Made by a program: the position numbers and the translations under genes. The notes under the pieces are model-generated. The model was not told where the DNA came from and searched no databases. It saw only the letters and a program-made list of their open reading frames with translations. Below, in pieces: positions 5,915 through 6,418 of a stretch of 6,418 nucleotides of DNA. The stretch is from an uncultured Collinsella sp. (lineage in GTDB: Bacteria > Actinomycetota > Coriobacteriia > Coriobacteriales > Coriobacteriaceae), in assembly GCA_934650975.1 (NCBI GenBank), contig CAKUFW010000097.1, forward strand, positions 1 to 6,418, in the 5' to 3' direction. Within the stretch, counting starts at the first letter, position 1. Each line of letters begins with the position of its first letter.

Positions 5915-5959
5915 GTGCAGACTTTTGCATGTCATACTAATTATGCAAAAGTCTGCACG
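5914..5959. promoter_or_regulatory. Perfect 17-bp inverted repeat, likely operator of the HTH gene
   Basis: CGTGCAGACTTTTGCAT (5914-5930) is followed by a 12-nt AT-rich spacer and its exact reverse complement (5943-5959), ending 13 nt before the HTH start codon. A long perfect palindrome over the promoter of an Xre/HipB-type gene is the usual autoregulation layout, so self-repression is inferred. The promoter hexamers themselves are not clear; TACTAA at 5935-5940 is a weak -10 candidate in the spacer. As RNA it would also fold into a strong hairpin just before the ribosome binding site. Confidence 0.75.
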
Positions 5960-5972
5960 TTAGGATATCGCC

Positions 5973-6418
5973 ATGGATACTCTTCCCATCACAACACCGC
6001 GCCAAGCCGGAATCTACGTGCGCCAAGCGCGCGAGGCGCAGGAAATTACCCGTGCCGCCCTCGCTAAAAAAGCCGGTGTTTCTGAGCGCCTGCTCGCATC
6101 GCTCGAGCTGGGAGACGCCACCGGCATTCGGCTCGACAAGCTGCTGGCGATTTTTAATGCTCTTGGACTGGCACTCGCTGCTCAAGGGGATATCGACGAA
6201 GCGAAAAACGAGCGACCAGTCGACGCCCCGCATGCCAATCCGCTGCCTCGCAGCATCCCCAGGCGCCATCACACTCAACGTCCTCATCATCGCAACCGAC
6301 GCAGCGCGACCATTCCAGCTCTTCCAGACACCCCCTTTACGTCCGATCTCTACGACAAGGCCTTCGCCGATTTCGCCATGTCCAATCTCGGAGTCTCGAT
6401 TGCCGCAAACACATCTGA
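5973..6418 (+). CDS. Xre/HipB-like helix-turn-helix regulator, 3' end outside window
   Basis: The frame is open from ATG 5973 to the last base: 148 complete codons plus two bases, no stop in the window. Residues 13-70 form an Xre-family helix-turn-helix: GIYVRQAREAQEITRAALAKKAGVS, then ERLLASLELGD and RLDKLLAIFNALGLAL. The layout and the closing ALGL helix resemble HipB antitoxins. After it comes a basic, proline-rich linker at about 90-110, rich in His and Arg, and a segment ending LYDKAFADFAMSNLG. Typical HipB proteins are only about 70-100 residues, so this one has an extra C-terminal part or is fused to something beyond the edge. AGGA 7 nt upstream serves as ribosome binding site. A HipA-type kinase next door is a prediction only; nothing of it is visible. 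Confidence 0.75.
   Translation, partial: MDTLPITTPRQAGIYVRQAREAQEITRAALAKKAGVSERLLASLELGDATGIRLDKLLAIFNALGLALAAQGDIDEAKNERPVDAPHANPLPRSIPRRHHTQRPHHRNRRSATIPALPDTPFTSDLYDKAFADFAMSNLGVSIAANTS

Noticed and set aside
5937..6290. 117-codon minus-strand frame opposite the HTH gene
   Set aside because: It is antisense to a recognisable helix-turn-helix, runs into the operator palindrome and has no domain signature.

Overview
The window looks like a chromosomal segment of a GC-rich, MEP-pathway bacterium, most likely an actinomycete-grade anaerobe. Coriobacteriia such as Collinsella or Olsenella would fit. This placement is an inference from base composition, gene content and gene order; no marker here fixes the taxon.

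The left half (1-3381, minus strand) is a tightly packed housekeeping operon read right to left: disA (cyclic di-AMP synthase), ispD and ispF (two MEP isoprenoid enzymes) and cysS (cysteinyl-tRNA synthetase, running off the left edge). disA/ispD overlap by 1 nt, ispD/ispF by 11 nt, and ispF/cysS are 3 nt apart. The cysS ribosome binding site is made of the last two codons of ispF.

Between disA and the divergent mntP lies about 350 bp of regulatory DNA. It holds an inverted repeat carrying outward-facing -10-like boxes, a yybP-ykoY manganese riboswitch, an intrinsic terminator whose 5' arm is the 3' strand of riboswitch helix P1, and a hairpin reaching into the mntP Shine-Dalgarno. mntP (3730-4308) encodes the Mn2+ exporter, so the riboswitch and its gene form a complete manganese-efflux control unit.

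The right part (about 4345 to the end) looks accessory. A more AT-rich gene for an AAA/DUF4143-type ATPase (4538-5830) is bracketed by two nearly identical 35-nt terminator hairpins (34 of 35 identical). Its promoter region carries four ATTCG-type direct repeats at an exact 23-bp period. After the second hairpin comes a perfect 17-bp inverted repeat whose half-site closely resembles the hairpin core, then an Xre/HipB-like regulator gene (5973 to the right edge, incomplete). Hairpins, operator and regulator sharing one sequence motif around an orphan ATPase is the least explained part of the window.
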